From: JBAYFX01 sp041666965
Lineage (GTDB): Bacteria; Patescibacteriota; Microgenomatia; UBA12405
Length of the DNA: 41,276 nt
Assembly: GCA_041666965.1 (NCBI GenBank)
Contig: JBAYFX010000008.1
Span: 1 to 41,276 of the forward strand
Direction: 5' to 3'
Below, in pieces: positions 1 through 7,329 of this stretch (position 1 is its first letter; each line of letters starts with the position of its first letter). The position numbers and the translations under genes are program-made. The notes under the pieces were generated by a model, which made no database searches, had not been told where the DNA came from, and saw only the letters and a list, made by a program, of their open reading frames with translations.

Positions 1-50
1 AGTGCTATGGCCGCGGCCAATAATACCCCTTCAACTTTTACCCGTATCAT
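1..50 (-). CDS. 5' end of a divergent gene, cut by window edge
   Basis: Sixteen codons are visible from an ATG at 50 reading off the window edge (MIRVKVEGVLLAAAIA). The start is supported by a -10-like TATACT ending 6 nt upstream, the leaderless arrangement used throughout this window. The 17-18 nt before and including this ATG nearly match those before the four-cysteine gene starting at 10446 (TGATATA-TTGAGCC-ATG), so this may be another member of the same accessory set, but too little protein is visible to name a family. A + strand reading of the same bases was considered and judged weaker. Confidence 0.45.
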   Translation of the reverse strand, partial: MIRVKVEGVLLAAAIA

Positions 51-56
51 GGCTCA

Positions 57-62
57 AGTATA
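57..62 (-). promoter_or_regulatory. -10 box TATACT, 6 nt before ATG at 50
   Basis: TATACT with spacer TGAGCC before the start codon. The same spacer and flanks occur at 10447-10458 before a family B gene. It decides the start of the partial divergent gene. Confidence 0.45.
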
Positions 63-71
63 TCATGGTGT

Positions 72-77
72 TAAAAT
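72..77 (+). promoter_or_regulatory. -10 box TAAAAT, 5 nt before GTG at 83
   Basis: TAAAAT followed by AACTA and the GTG start of the SpoIID protein. No SD is present, so the message is probably leaderless. It lies 9 bp from the opposing -10 of the left-edge gene. Confidence 0.5.
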
Positions 78-82
78 AACTA

Positions 83-1780
83 GTGCCTCAATTAGTCCGT
101 TTTTTCCTACTATTTCTTTTAGTAATCCGAGTCTTCTCCCCGGTTGTGTTTGCCAAAACTATTGACGAGGAAATTGGTGACATTACCCGCCAAATTTCTG
201 AGCTTGAAAACGCCATTAAGCCTTTAAAACAGGAAACAACCTCATTAAAATCAAAAATTGCCTCCGCCAAAACTCAAATTAATGCTGCTGAGGCAAAAAT
301 TAATGATCTTGGTACTCGGTTAATAGACCGTCAGATCGATCTGGAAGTCCAAAAAGTTCTTCTTTCCCAGCGTGTCCGTCGCTATTATATTAATTCTAAA
401 AAATATAATCCCTACCTCATCTTTTTCGCCTCCGACCAAAGCACGTCGCTATTGCGTCAATTCACTTGGTTTCAGTCAGTAATTTCTCAAGACCGTAATT
501 TAATTATTGCTCATGTTAATGGCATAACTTCTTTAAATATTCAAAAAAGCAAACTTGAAGGAGAAAAAGTTAAACTTGCCGCCCTCAGAAAAAACCTCGA
601 GTCTCGTTTTGGATTTTTAGAAAAAGAAATCACTAAAGCCGAAACCTACAAAGCCGAACTTTCCCGCCGCCAACAATCTTTGATTGCTGAGAAAAACGCC
701 ATGTTCAACACCTCGGTTGGTGACGTCAGTAGTTCTGATGACCCTGCTTCAAGGGCCGACTATAATCCTGGTTTCTCTCCCGCTTTTGCTGGGTTTTCCT
801 TTGGGGCACCTCACCGTAAGGGTATGTCTCAATTCGGTGCGTTTGGTCGGTCTAAAGCTGGTCAAAATTTTGAAACAATTCTTAAGGCTTACTACGGTGA
901 TATTAAAATTGAAAAACTCGATTCTCCAGGGTCAATCAAAACCAGCGTAGGCACTCTCCCCTTTGAAGAAAACTATTTAGTTGGTATTGCCGAAATGCCC
1001 TCTAGTTGGGGCGACCAGGGTGGTTTTGAGGCCCTCAAAGCCCAAGCCATAGCCGCCCGTACCTATGCCATTTCCTACACCAATAACTTAAGTGGTTCTA
1101 TTTGTGTCACCGAAGCCTGTCAGGTCTACAAGCGCTCCCGCTATGAGGCTGGCGGCACTTGGAAGAGGGCAGTTGAGGAAACACGTGGTCTTGTCGTAAA
1201 AAGTAATTCTACCGGTAACATATTTTCTACCATGTATGCCTCAACCTCGGGTGGTGCTAACTATGGTTATTCTTCTTTGGGCCACTCCACACCCCAAAAC
1301 TGGGACACCCCCTGTGGTAATCAGGGTTGTTGGCCAAACGACTCTTATGAAAAGCAGGCTGGATCGTCTTGGTACTACAAAGGTTGGTACAAGACTCGCA
1401 GCAATGTCTCGGCTGGCCGTTCCCACCCCTGGCTTACCGGTGACGAGTTTGCTGACATTATTAATGCCGTTTTGTATTTTTCTAAAACCAACGATTCTTC
1501 CCATCTTTCCCAAATTCAAAATTGTCTTGGCTCCTGTGACTCAGACGCCTGGAGCCGGGACGAGCTCCGACGCCAGGTTGAGGGTAAAGGTGGTCCCGTG
1601 TCCTCTGTTAATTCCGTTTCTGTTGATTACTCGACCGGTGGTTATACCAAAACCGTCCGGCTCTCTACCGATAAAGGTGACTTTAGTTTTGATGGCGGAG
1701 ATTTTAAAGACATTTTTACCCTCCGCGCCCCCGGCGCTTTAACTTTAAAGTCTTCCCTCTTTAATATCGAAAGAAAATGA
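83..1780 (+). CDS. SpoIID/LytB-domain protein with N-terminal coiled coil
   Basis: A secreted or surface protein probably acting on peptidoglycan. Residues 1-24 form a signal peptide ending in VVFA. Residues ~26-210 are a long coiled coil (EIGDITRQISELE onward) resembling the EnvC/CwlO-type regulatory helices. From ~235 there is a SpoIID domain with the hallmark GMSQFGA, followed by AEMPSSWG and ALKAQAIAARTYA. SpoIID proteins are lytic transglycosylases acting on denuded glycan, or their non-enzymatic relatives (family knowledge). The GTG start at 83 is chosen because TAAAAT lies 5 nt upstream and the signal peptide begins there. The 3' end overlaps the next gene by 4 nt (ATGA), so the two are translationally coupled. 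Catalytic competence cannot be judged without alignment. Confidence 0.85.
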   Translation: MPQLVRFFLLFLLVIRVFSPVVFAKTIDEEIGDITRQISELENAIKPLKQETTSLKSKIASAKTQINAAEAKINDLGTRLIDRQIDLEVQKVLLSQRVRRYYINSKKYNPYLIFFASDQSTSLLRQFTWFQSVISQDRNLIIAHVNGITSLNIQKSKLEGEKVKLAALRKNLESRFGFLEKEITKAETYKAELSRRQQSLIAEKNAMFNTSVGDVSSSDDPASRADYNPGFSPAFAGFSFGAPHRKGMSQFGAFGRSKAGQNFETILKAYYGDIKIEKLDSPGSIKTSVGTLPFEENYLVGIAEMPSSWGDQGGFEALKAQAIAARTYAISYTNNLSGSICVTEACQVYKRSRYEAGGTWKRAVEETRGLVVKSNSTGNIFSTMYASTSGGANYGYSSLGHSTPQNWDTPCGNQGCWPNDSYEKQAGSSWYYKGWYKTRSNVSAGRSHPWLTGDEFADIINAVLYFSKTNDSSHLSQIQNCLGSCDSDAWSRDELRRQVEGKGGPVSSVNSVSVDYSTGGYTKTVRLSTDKGDFSFDGGDFKDIFTLRAPGALTLKSSLFNIERK

Positions 1781-2250
1781 CATCAGTCTCTGTTGCTACT
1801 ACTGCCCACCGCCCTCACCTCGAATCTTTTTTCAAACACTATCCCGCTTCCTTGGCCTCATCCCGCCTTGACTGTTACTTGTCCCACAATCACACTGTTA
1901 TCGCCCAAGATGGCAACCAAATTGTTGGAATTTTACAATGGTGCTTAAAAGAAGATCCCTCTTTGGGAGTTGTCGAATTTGAGGAGGTTTTTGTCACCAA
2001 AGATTATCAGGGGCAGGGGATTGGAACCCGGCTAGTTCAGTTTGCTCTTCAAGAAGTGCTTAACTATTTTCAATCCATCTCTCTTTCTCCCCGAAAAATA
2101 TTTCTTTTTGTTTCAGAAAATAATTTATCCGCCCGCCACTTATACGAAAAATTTGGCTTTAAGCAAACCGCCAATGTGGGTAATTTATTTTCAAACTTAA
2201 CTTGCGAGCTATTCTACTCGCTCGATTTAATACCCCTTAACTTGGGTTGA
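1777..2250 (+). CDS. GNAT family N-acetyltransferase
   Basis: This 157-aa protein has a GNAT fold: the acetyl-CoA pyrophosphate loop is seen as YQGQGIGTRLV around residues 78-88, after the beta-4 strand FEEVFVT, with the C-terminal beta-5/alpha-4 pattern SENNLSARHLYEKFGF typical of RimI-like enzymes. The substrate is unknown. The ATG overlaps the stop of the SpoIID gene (ATGA), so it is probably translated by coupling and shares that promoter. No SD is seen. The convergent family A gene ends 26 bp downstream. Confidence 0.85.
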   Translation: MTSVSVATTAHRPHLESFFKHYPASLASSRLDCYLSHNHTVIAQDGNQIVGILQWCLKEDPSLGVVEFEEVFVTKDYQGQGIGTRLVQFALQEVLNYFQSISLSPRKIFLFVSENNLSARHLYEKFGFKQTANVGNLFSNLTCELFYSLDLIPLNLG

Positions 2251-2275
2251 ACTAACCCGTCTTTACTCTCAACTT

Positions 2276-2842
2276 TTACCCTTGTTTCTGTCTCACCTGT
2301 GGCATTTGGGTTGCATCTCGTATTCTTCTCAACACTATTTCTGCCTGGCGCAATACTTCTTCGTTTAAGCGGGAACTGTTCGGGGAAATCCAGTCTTGTG
2401 TACTGTCTATACTCACTTGTAAACCTTCAAACGACACTCTATCCGTATCAACCCTATATCTACCCGAGGTTGTGACCTCAAAAGTAATACCGTTGTCATT
2501 TTCGGATATTAGGGTAGAACTTGTAATCTTAGACGAGCCGGTAGCGACTAAAGGGGCTCTCTCTTTCAAAGTAACAACACCCATGCTTTGAGTCTTTGGG
2601 TCAAGCGGGCTTACTATTAAAGTTGTCGTTCTTCTGGCTTCTACTTCACCTAAACCATCTTCAGCCCTCCATTTGTTTCCGGTCATAATAATTGACAAGT
2701 TATTACCATTCTTGTCAGGTATGGTAGTGCTCCAAAATGGATCTTCTGTGTCGAGTCCGTAGCATTTTCGCTGCCTCATAAAGTCGACCGCTTCTTGTAT
2801 TCTTCCATGAACCTGGGCCAATCTCTCTGATCTTTTTTTCAT
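2276..2842 (-). CDS. Family A unknown protein, copy 1 (188 aa)
   Basis: The function is not recognised. It belongs to a paralogous set seen repeatedly on this strand (4130-4705, 4717-5268, 5438-6007, 14994-15593, 15673-16239). Shared layout: a short N-terminal helix (here ERLAQVHGRIQEAVDFMRQR), a beta-rich middle, and a C-terminal amphipathic helix ending in a Met/Leu-Pro motif (TQMPQVRQKQG). A PDKNGN turn in the middle matches SFPDKDG in the 14994 copy. No signal peptide or membrane segment is seen. The start is ATG 2842, because TATATT ends 5 nt upstream; the longer open frame upstream runs through the promoter. It is divergent from the GNAT gene at 2903. Confidence 0.7.
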   Translation of the reverse strand: MKKRSERLAQVHGRIQEAVDFMRQRKCYGLDTEDPFWSTTIPDKNGNNLSIIMTGNKWRAEDGLGEVEARRTTTLIVSPLDPKTQSMGVVTLKERAPLVATGSSKITSSTLISENDNGITFEVTTSGRYRVDTDRVSFEGLQVSIDSTQDWISPNSSRLNEEVLRQAEIVLRRIRDATQMPQVRQKQG

Positions 2843-2865
2843 ACCGTAATATATCACACTATCTC
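2840..2865 (-). promoter_or_regulatory. P1 promoter box, copy 1
   Basis: The conserved block GTGATATATTAC plus GGTATG contains -10 TATATT at 2848-2853, 5 nt before ATG. Nearly identical blocks stand at 4703-4727 and 5364-5388. Confidence 0.6.
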
Positions 2866-2902
2866 TTGAAACTCCTGTACAATTATTTAAATTTATAAAA
2901 CC

Positions 2903-3391
2903 ATGTCTATAACCATCAGAGATTTTACCTCCCAAGACATTCCTCAACTTACCAGCTGGGTCGAGCAAATGCATGATTATTTGGTGGCCCACGACCCCAT
3001 GAAACGTCTCCGTCACCAACCAGATTACGGACCCACTTTTACCAAAGAGTTAATTGATCAAGTATCTGAAAATCAGGGAAAAATTTATATTGCTCAAAAC
3101 CACACTACTCCAATCGGTTTTGTTGCCGGATTTATCGAAACCCAATCTGACGACAATTTACTTGAAGTCATTCCCACCAAGCTTGGTGTTATTACCGACA
3201 TTTTTGTTAATGAATCCAACCGTACTTCCGGTGTTGGTAAATTACTCATCACAGAAATTGAAACTTATTTAAAGTCCGCCGGTTGTGACTCTCTTTGGCT
3301 CAATGTAAACAGTTTTAATCCCGCTCATAATTTCTATCAAAAACAAGGTTATCAGGATCGTCAAATCGGCATGTTAAAAATGATTAAATGA
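2903..3391 (+). CDS. GNAT family N-acetyltransferase
   Basis: A 162-aa GNAT enzyme. The beta-4 strand TDIFVNESN leads into the CoA loop RTSGVGKLLI around residues 110-120, and NPAHNFYQKQGY is the usual C-terminal motif. The substrate is unknown. ATG 2903 follows a TATAAA-like hexamer by 3-4 nt, so this start is less certain than others. The stop overlaps the ATG of the next gene (ATGA), forming a two-gene unit with the nucleotidyltransferase-fold protein. It is divergent from family A copy 1, with 60 bp between the two start codons. Confidence 0.8.
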   Translation: MSITIRDFTSQDIPQLTSWVEQMHDYLVAHDPMKRLRHQPDYGPTFTKELIDQVSENQGKIYIAQNHTTPIGFVAGFIETQSDDNLLEVIPTKLGVITDIFVNESNRTSGVGKLLITEIETYLKSAGCDSLWLNVNSFNPAHNFYQKQGYQDRQIGMLKMIK

Positions 3392-4149
3392 CCTCACCTC
3401 TCCTAATCAACTATCCTTCCACCGATAAATTGCGTATTGAAAATTTTTTAACCAAACTACTCCCATATCTCAATCTACCTCAAGCAATATTTGTCGGAGG
3501 ACTGGCCTTAGGTCATTATTTGGGTAAAAATAATATCCATCTAAATCGACCTTTCAACGATCTTGATTTGGTCATCCCGTCACTTTCTGCCATAAGCCCA
3601 AAAGCCGTTTCTTCCGGAGATTTTTTAGTTTCCCATTTTCATGATTATGCCAAAACTAATGAACTCACCACCCCTCCCCGGGACCGTTTTTATTTGGTTT
3701 TAGTTGATCCTGGCAATCAGATTAAAATTGATATTTTTGACACTGAACCTTTTCCTCCGACTAGTACGGTTCTCGTGTCCTTTGGTGGTTTTTCTTTAAA
3801 TCTAGCCAGTCCCCAAAATTTGCTCTGCCATTTAGTTTGGAATGCTTATGGAATTATAAATAATGAACCGATTCAAGCTAAAATGATTCCCAGCATTACT
3901 TCCTTTTGGCCATTGGTTAATCTTTCCCTGGCTTCATCCATTTGGACTGAATTTTATTCTTTCACTGTCCCCCTTAAAGCTGTTTGGGAAAAAATCCAAA
4001 ACGCCTCTCAGTCCCACCCTCAATTGTTAAAAGAAAAGTTTTTTCACCGTTCTCCCACTAGTGCCCCTTGCCCCAGTTGTCTTAAAGATTCTTCCTGGCC
4101 TCTTACACCGCAGTCCGAAATCTACCGTCTTATGGGTTATCTTGAGTAG
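3388..4149 (+). CDS. Nucleotidyltransferase-fold protein (AbiEii/MNT-like)
   Basis: Residues ~36-66 show the pol-beta nucleotidyltransferase signature: FVGGLALGHYLG followed by FNDLDLVIP (GG and the two Asp of hDhDhh), with a third acidic strand IKIDIFD near residue 113. Known relatives add nucleotides to tRNA, proteins or small molecules, for example in AbiEii-type toxins. No antitoxin partner is adjacent, so a toxin role is not claimed. A C-terminal CPSC pair is present. It is translationally coupled to the upstream GNAT gene and overlaps the convergent family A gene by 20 bp. Confidence 0.6.
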   Translation: MTSPLLINYPSTDKLRIENFLTKLLPYLNLPQAIFVGGLALGHYLGKNNIHLNRPFNDLDLVIPSLSAISPKAVSSGDFLVSHFHDYAKTNELTTPPRDRFYLVLVDPGNQIKIDIFDTEPFPPTSTVLVSFGGFSLNLASPQNLLCHLVWNAYGIINNEPIQAKMIPSITSFWPLVNLSLASSIWTEFYSFTVPLKAVWEKIQNASQSHPQLLKEKFFHRSPTSAPCPSCLKDSSWPLTPQSEIYRLMGYLE

Positions 4150-4705
4150 GTTTTTGTCTTAGATTTGGCAATTGAGCCAATTTCCTAATATCATCCACTA
4201 GCGTCTCTGCCTTACCTAGTAGTTCTTCATCCGGCCCGAACACTTCGTAAGCAGCCCATTCTACCCGTGCTCCTTCCAAAACTCCTAAATAAGACACTTC
4301 CTTCTCTCCTCTTAGGACATATTCTGTTGTCGCAGTAGTTGTTCTGGTAACTCGTAAAAGTCCCTCAGGTTCCTCCGTTTGCTCAACTTGCTCCGTTGGC
4401 TTGCCTTCCCGGGTCGCAAACATCGCACTTTCTACCATTGTTAATTCACTGATTGGTTCTAAACCTTGGTAAATACCCATTTGCACCCTTCTGTGTCCGG
4501 ACGTAGACACTCCACCAACCATAGTTAAACCCGACCACTCCACTTCTGCATTTGAAATAATTTGAAGACCGTTGTCAACCCTCAAGCCAATTCTCATACC
4601 TCCAACCATCATGTATGTTACTAGTCCCTCCATGGCGCTTATTGCTTGTGCTGTTTCAATGACTTGCCCTTGTAACAGTGTTAATCGCTCATTTTTATTA
4701 ATCAT
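4130..4705 (-). CDS. Family A unknown protein, copy 2 (191 aa)
   Basis: A paralog of the 2276-2842 protein. The N-terminal helix begins NERLTLLQGQ (compare SERLAQVHGR). The middle holds a Thr/Glu-rich beta region (VTRTTTATTEYV), and the C-terminus is a helix ending KLAQLPNLRQKP. The start is ATG 4705: P1 -10 TATATT lies 5 nt upstream, and a GTG 15 nt further up falls inside the promoter. The promoter overlaps the stop of the upstream gene 4717-5268, so the two paralogs are head to tail with 11 bp between them but each carries its own promoter. The 3' end overlaps the convergent nucleotidyltransferase-fold gene by 20 bp. Confidence 0.7.
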   Translation of the reverse strand: MINKNERLTLLQGQVIETAQAISAMEGLVTYMMVGGMRIGLRVDNGLQIISNAEVEWSGLTMVGGVSTSGHRRVQMGIYQGLEPISELTMVESAMFATREGKPTEQVEQTEEPEGLLRVTRTTTATTEYVLRGEKEVSYLGVLEGARVEWAAYEVFGPDEELLGKAETLVDDIRKLAQLPNLRQKPTQDNP

Positions 4706-4727
4706 ACCGTAATATATCACACTGTCC
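4703..4727 (-). promoter_or_regulatory. P1 promoter box, copy 2
   Basis: GACAGTGTGATATATTACGG precedes the ATG; -10 TATATT is at 4711-4716. The block overlaps the GTG-TGA end of the upstream paralog, so coding and promoter information share bases. Confidence 0.6.
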
Positions 4728-5268
4728 CTTGTTTTTCTTCTCTGATTTGAGGCATTTGGGCCAACCCATTTTCCACTCGGGTCAACATTTCATCAATTGC
4801 CTCCAGCAATTTCGGCTTCGGTTCTCCTGGCTCCCCAACTCTCCATTCCAAGTTTTGTGTTTCTCCTAAGTAATTCAAACTTGATACATCAAAGGGTTGT
4901 CCATGCGCTTCTCCCTCCATTTCTATTTTTAGTACACCCTTCATTTTTGTCTCATCCTCACCATGTCCAGTTTCGGCAAAACTAATCTTCGGTTTTAAGA
5001 GAGACATTAGTCTTGTTCTCTCTGTCATAGTTAAAATTTCTAGATAATCTCCCGCATTTAGTTTAATTAAAGTAAATCTGCCTAGAACCAAACTCGAACA
5101 AGACAATCCTTCTCCGTTAAATTGTAAAACACCGTACTCGCTCGCTGCTTTCACACTACTACAATCAGGTAACAATAATTTGCCTTCATTCCCAGTTTCT
5201 ATAATTCTCCTTGCTACATCGTTAATTCTTTTGCCCAATACGTTTTGTGGTGCTCTCTCGTCTCTCAT
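4717..5268 (-). CDS. Family A unknown protein, copy 3 (183 aa)
   Basis: A member of the family A set. An N-terminal helix (NVLGKRINDVARRIIE) is followed by a beta-rich body with two Cys in CSS contexts, and a C-terminal helix ending GLAQMPQIREEKQG, the clearest match to copy 1. No membrane segment is seen. The start is ATG 5268 because TATTAT stands 5 nt upstream (GGAATG context). This ATG overlaps the stop of a 33-codon remnant ORF (GAATGA), so there may be both a promoter and translational coupling. The function is unknown. Confidence 0.68.
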   Translation of the reverse strand: MRDERAPQNVLGKRINDVARRIIETGNEGKLLLPDCSSVKAASEYGVLQFNGEGLSCSSLVLGRFTLIKLNAGDYLEILTMTERTRLMSLLKPKISFAETGHGEDETKMKGVLKIEMEGEAHGQPFDVSSLNYLGETQNLEWRVGEPGEPKPKLLEAIDEMLTRVENGLAQMPQIREEKQGTV

Positions 5269-5366
5269 TCCAAATAATAACAAACATCTCGCCCTCTCAT
5301 GAAATTTGCCGCTATGCTAGCTTGTCTTTGTATTCCTGCCAACCGTTTTCCTGATGTTCTATTCAT
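5265..5366 (-). pseudogene. 33-codon family A N-terminal remnant or coupled mini-gene
   Basis: This ORF is too short for ordinary calling. It encodes 33 residues including KRLAGIQRQ and ANFMRGR, which align with RLAQVHGRI and VDFMRQR at the N-terminus of copy 1 (2276-2842). It has its own P1 promoter box with -10 TATATT at 5372-5377, 5 nt before the ATG. Its stop TGA overlaps the ATG of copy 3, and its last codons double as the promoter of copy 3. The simplest reading is a family A gene truncated by recombination at its N-terminus, leaving a coupled leader ORF. Real expression is unproven. Confidence 0.5.
5269..5288 (-). promoter_or_regulatory. P2 promoter box, copy 1
   Basis: -10 TATTAT at 5274-5279, 5 nt before ATG 5268, preceded by GAGATGTTTGT. 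The same block stands before the gene starting at 6007. Confidence 0.5.
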
Positions 5367-5388
5367 ACTGTAATATATCACACTGTCT
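5364..5388 (-). promoter_or_regulatory. P1 promoter box, copy 3
   Basis: GACAGTGTGATATATTACAG before the ATG of the 33-codon remnant; -10 TATATT at 5372-5377. Over ~25 bp it differs from copy 2 (4703-4727) at about one position. Confidence 0.6.
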
Positions 5389-5437
5389 CTATAAAATTCC
5401 TCTTAATTTTGATCCTCAACTTTTCAATACTATTAAA

Positions 5438-6007
5438 TTATTTGCTAACTCGACTTGAAGGTAAGTCAGGCAACAACTCGTTTATGGCCGTCAAAACAGT
5501 ACTTAAGTCGGTTTCACTTCCTTTTACCAATCCCTCTTCTTCTGACCACACGCAATCAACTGCCTGGCCAACCAATTTTCCTACTTTGGCAAAAGCTCTT
5601 AAGTCGGTTACCCCCGCTTCTCCTTCAAAAAGTACTCTGGTAATATTATTTTTCGTTAATTTAGCCCCTCTGGTACCCATACTAGCCTCTGCTATTTCTA
5701 CTTCCTCATGAATAGATGCTCTTCGCCTATAGGCTACATTGATTCCCGCCTCAGCTTGTTTTTTATCTTCGGGTTGCCTAACTTTTACCTCTTCGGTCCA
5801 AACAAATTCTCCTTGCTTAGTTTCACCTGCGTCCAAATAAAATTGTGCTGTAGTTTCTACTCCCCTTACCTCCACAACAAAGAACCCAAGACGATTTGCC
5901 ACCCGTAGAGTGTGCCCCCTATCTTCCCCCGAAAAATTCCCTCTCTCTTGTACATATTTAACAATGTCTGTTACATTTCTAGTGGTCTCGGGAAATGGGT
6001 TGTTCAT
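5438..6007 (-). CDS. Family A-like unknown protein, copy 4 (189 aa)
   Basis: The function is unknown. Length (189 aa), strand, position and architecture match family A: a helical N-terminus (NVTDIVKYVQERGNF), a beta-rich middle, and a C-terminal helix ending LLPDLPSSRVSK, which replaces the MPQxR tail of copies 1 and 3. Similarity is visibly weaker than among copies 1-3. The start is ATG 6007 with TATAAT 5 nt upstream. No membrane or export signal is seen. It is divergent from the pyroglutamyl-peptidase-like gene at 6063. Confidence 0.6.
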   Translation of the reverse strand: MNNPFPETTRNVTDIVKYVQERGNFSGEDRGHTLRVANRLGFFVVEVRGVETTAQFYLDAGETKQGEFVWTEEVKVRQPEDKKQAEAGINVAYRRRASIHEEVEIAEASMGTRGAKLTKNNITRVLFEGEAGVTDLRAFAKVGKLVGQAVDCVWSEEEGLVKGSETDLSTVLTAINELLPDLPSSRVSK

Positions 6008-6027
6008 ACCCGATTATAACAAACATC
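6008..6027 (-). promoter_or_regulatory. P2 promoter box, copy 2
   Basis: -10 TATAAT at 6013-6018, 5 nt before ATG 6007, preceded by GAGATGTTTGT as in the box at 5269-5288. Confidence 0.6.
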
Positions 6028-6062
6028 TCTGTCCCTATATTTTAGTTACAATAACCTAATCC

Positions 6063-6566
6063 ATGATTCTTGTTTACGCTTTTGCCAACCGCTGGAGCAC
6101 TAATGTTTCTTCGCGTGTTCTCATGGATTTAATTGATATTTACCAATCCCACCCCGGTCTTACCTTTCAAAAAATCTATGGTCTGCCCCACCGCTTTTTC
6201 CAAAAATACATCGTTGGCAGTGCCTACTCGCTCATTATTGGGCTAGGGGATTATTATGGTCCGCTGTCCCAAATAAAGCTCGAAACTAAAGCCAAAAATC
6301 AATATGGCACTAATCCTATTCTTCCGCTTTCACCCATTACCCTCCCCCTCTCCCTTCCTCCGGGTCTTATTCTCCCCTCTGGTTTTTGTTACGGTTACTC
6401 CATGGGTACTTATAATTGTAATTGGATGGCTTACTCCATCGAGGCTTACTTCAACCGTTCCTACCCTGTTGGCCGTCAGCTCTTTTTTCACCTTCCTCCC
6501 AAATCAACTGCGACTCACTTGGCTGCTAACCTAGCCGACTTCTTTGAACTAAACCGCGTTTTCTGA
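6063..6566 (+). CDS. Pyroglutamyl-peptidase (C15)-like protein
   Basis: A 167-aa protein resembling the C15 cysteine peptidase fold. Early GLGDYYG matches the glycine-rich region, GTYNCNWMAYSI at ~118-129 matches the catalytic-Cys motif (AGxxxCNxxxY), and LFFHLPP at ~142-148 matches the catalytic-His motif (FIHVP). Pyroglutamyl peptidases remove N-terminal pyroglutamate. The protein is shorter than the usual ~210 aa, and the acidic triad member is not obvious. -10 TACAAT lies at 6047-6052, 10 nt before the ATG. It is likely the start of a + strand run with the PH protein. Confidence 0.6.
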   Translation: MILVYAFANRWSTNVSSRVLMDLIDIYQSHPGLTFQKIYGLPHRFFQKYIVGSAYSLIIGLGDYYGPLSQIKLETKAKNQYGTNPILPLSPITLPLSLPPGLILPSGFCYGYSMGTYNCNWMAYSIEAYFNRSYPVGRQLFFHLPPKSTATHLAANLADFFELNRVF

Positions 6567-6579
6567 TTTTAAAGATTGA

Positions 6580-6585
6580 TATAAT
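6580..6585 (+). promoter_or_regulatory. -10 box TATAAT, 5 nt before ATG at 6591
   Basis: A perfect TATAAT, spacer AGGTC, then the start codon. There is no room for an SD-containing leader, so a leaderless message is expected. Confidence 0.65.
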
Positions 6586-6590
6586 AGGTC

Positions 6591-7328
6591 ATGCCTCGTG
6601 CTACCGATCTTGACAATATTGCCCCGGATGACCCAATCACTCCACCCTCCGAACCACCGGCCCAAAACCTGCTCTCTCCTCCTTCTCCTCATCACAAAAA
6701 AAAGAAAAAAAACATTTCTTCTCCTGCCAATAATATTCGGGAGGAAATTGATAAGATCCTTTATGGTGCCAAAAATTCTTTTGGTTCTTTTCAAATCAAG
6801 CCACTAAACTTCGTTTTTTCCGAGCAGGAAAAGGATGAACAAATCATTTTGGTTATGCGCCAGCACTGGTTTACCAATGTCCGTTGGATTCTATTCACCC
6901 TTCTTATGGTTATTGCTCCGCTGTTTTTGGTCTATGTTCCCATTCTATCTTTTTTTCCCCCCCGCTACCAAATGGTCTCAGTCCTGTTCTGGTACATTAT
7001 TACTTTTGCCTTTGCTTTCGAACAATTTCTTTCCTGGTACTTTAATTTATACATCATCACTGACGAGCGGGTGATCGACATTGATTTTGTTAATTTGCTT
7101 AATAAACGTTTTTCCGACGCCAAAATTTCTTTTATTCAAGATGTTACTTCCCAAATTTCCGGCTTCAGTCAAACCATGTTTAATTACGGCAATATTTTAA
7201 TTCAAACTGCCGCCGAGCAAACCCAGTTTATTTTCGAAAAAGTTCCCAATCCTGATATTGTTACCAAAGTTCTTCAACAGCTTCGCCAGGAGGAGGAGCA
7301 GGAGGCTATCGAAGGCCGCCTCAGATAA
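6591..7328 (+). CDS. Bacterial PH-domain membrane protein
   Basis: 245 aa. Residues ~1-50 are a Pro/Lys-rich cytoplasmic tail (PPSEPPAQN, HHKKKKK). Two hydrophobic segments follow at ~101-121 and ~129-150. The soluble part contains LYIITDERVIDIDFVNLLNKR and later GNILIQTAAE, the pattern of bacterial PH (bPH2/DUF304, YdbT-like) domains. A C-terminal Glu-rich helix ends the protein. Its role is probably in envelope or membrane organisation; the ligand is unknown. It is followed after 1 bp by a tiny membrane protein and then by a phosphatase-like/propeller protein, suggesting one functional unit. Confidence 0.7.
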   Translation: MPRATDLDNIAPDDPITPPSEPPAQNLLSPPSPHHKKKKKNISSPANNIREEIDKILYGAKNSFGSFQIKPLNFVFSEQEKDEQIILVMRQHWFTNVRWILFTLLMVIAPLFLVYVPILSFFPPRYQMVSVLFWYIITFAFAFEQFLSWYFNLYIITDERVIDIDFVNLLNKRFSDAKISFIQDVTSQISGFSQTMFNYGNILIQTAAEQTQFIFEKVPNPDIVTKVLQQLRQEEEQEAIEGRLR

Positions 7329-7329
7329 T

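Noticed and set aside
1..163. A + strand frame open from the window edge to 163, overlapping the SpoIID gene
   Set aside because: It runs through the promoter and 80 bp of the SpoIID coding sequence in another frame, and the - strand reading has a proper start with a -10 box.
2843..3019. N-terminal extension of family A copy 1 upstream of ATG 2842
   Set aside because: It passes through the P1 promoter and the divergent GNAT start; paralogs begin at the equivalent of ATG 2842.
3388..4149. Type IV toxin-antitoxin (AbiEii) toxin
   Set aside because: The fold signature fits, but no AbiEi-like antitoxin lies nearby; neighbours are a GNAT and family A genes.
4706..4720. GTG start giving an extra MIYYG on family A copy 2
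   Set aside because: These codons are the conserved P1 -10 region itself, shared by copy 1 and the remnant ORF.
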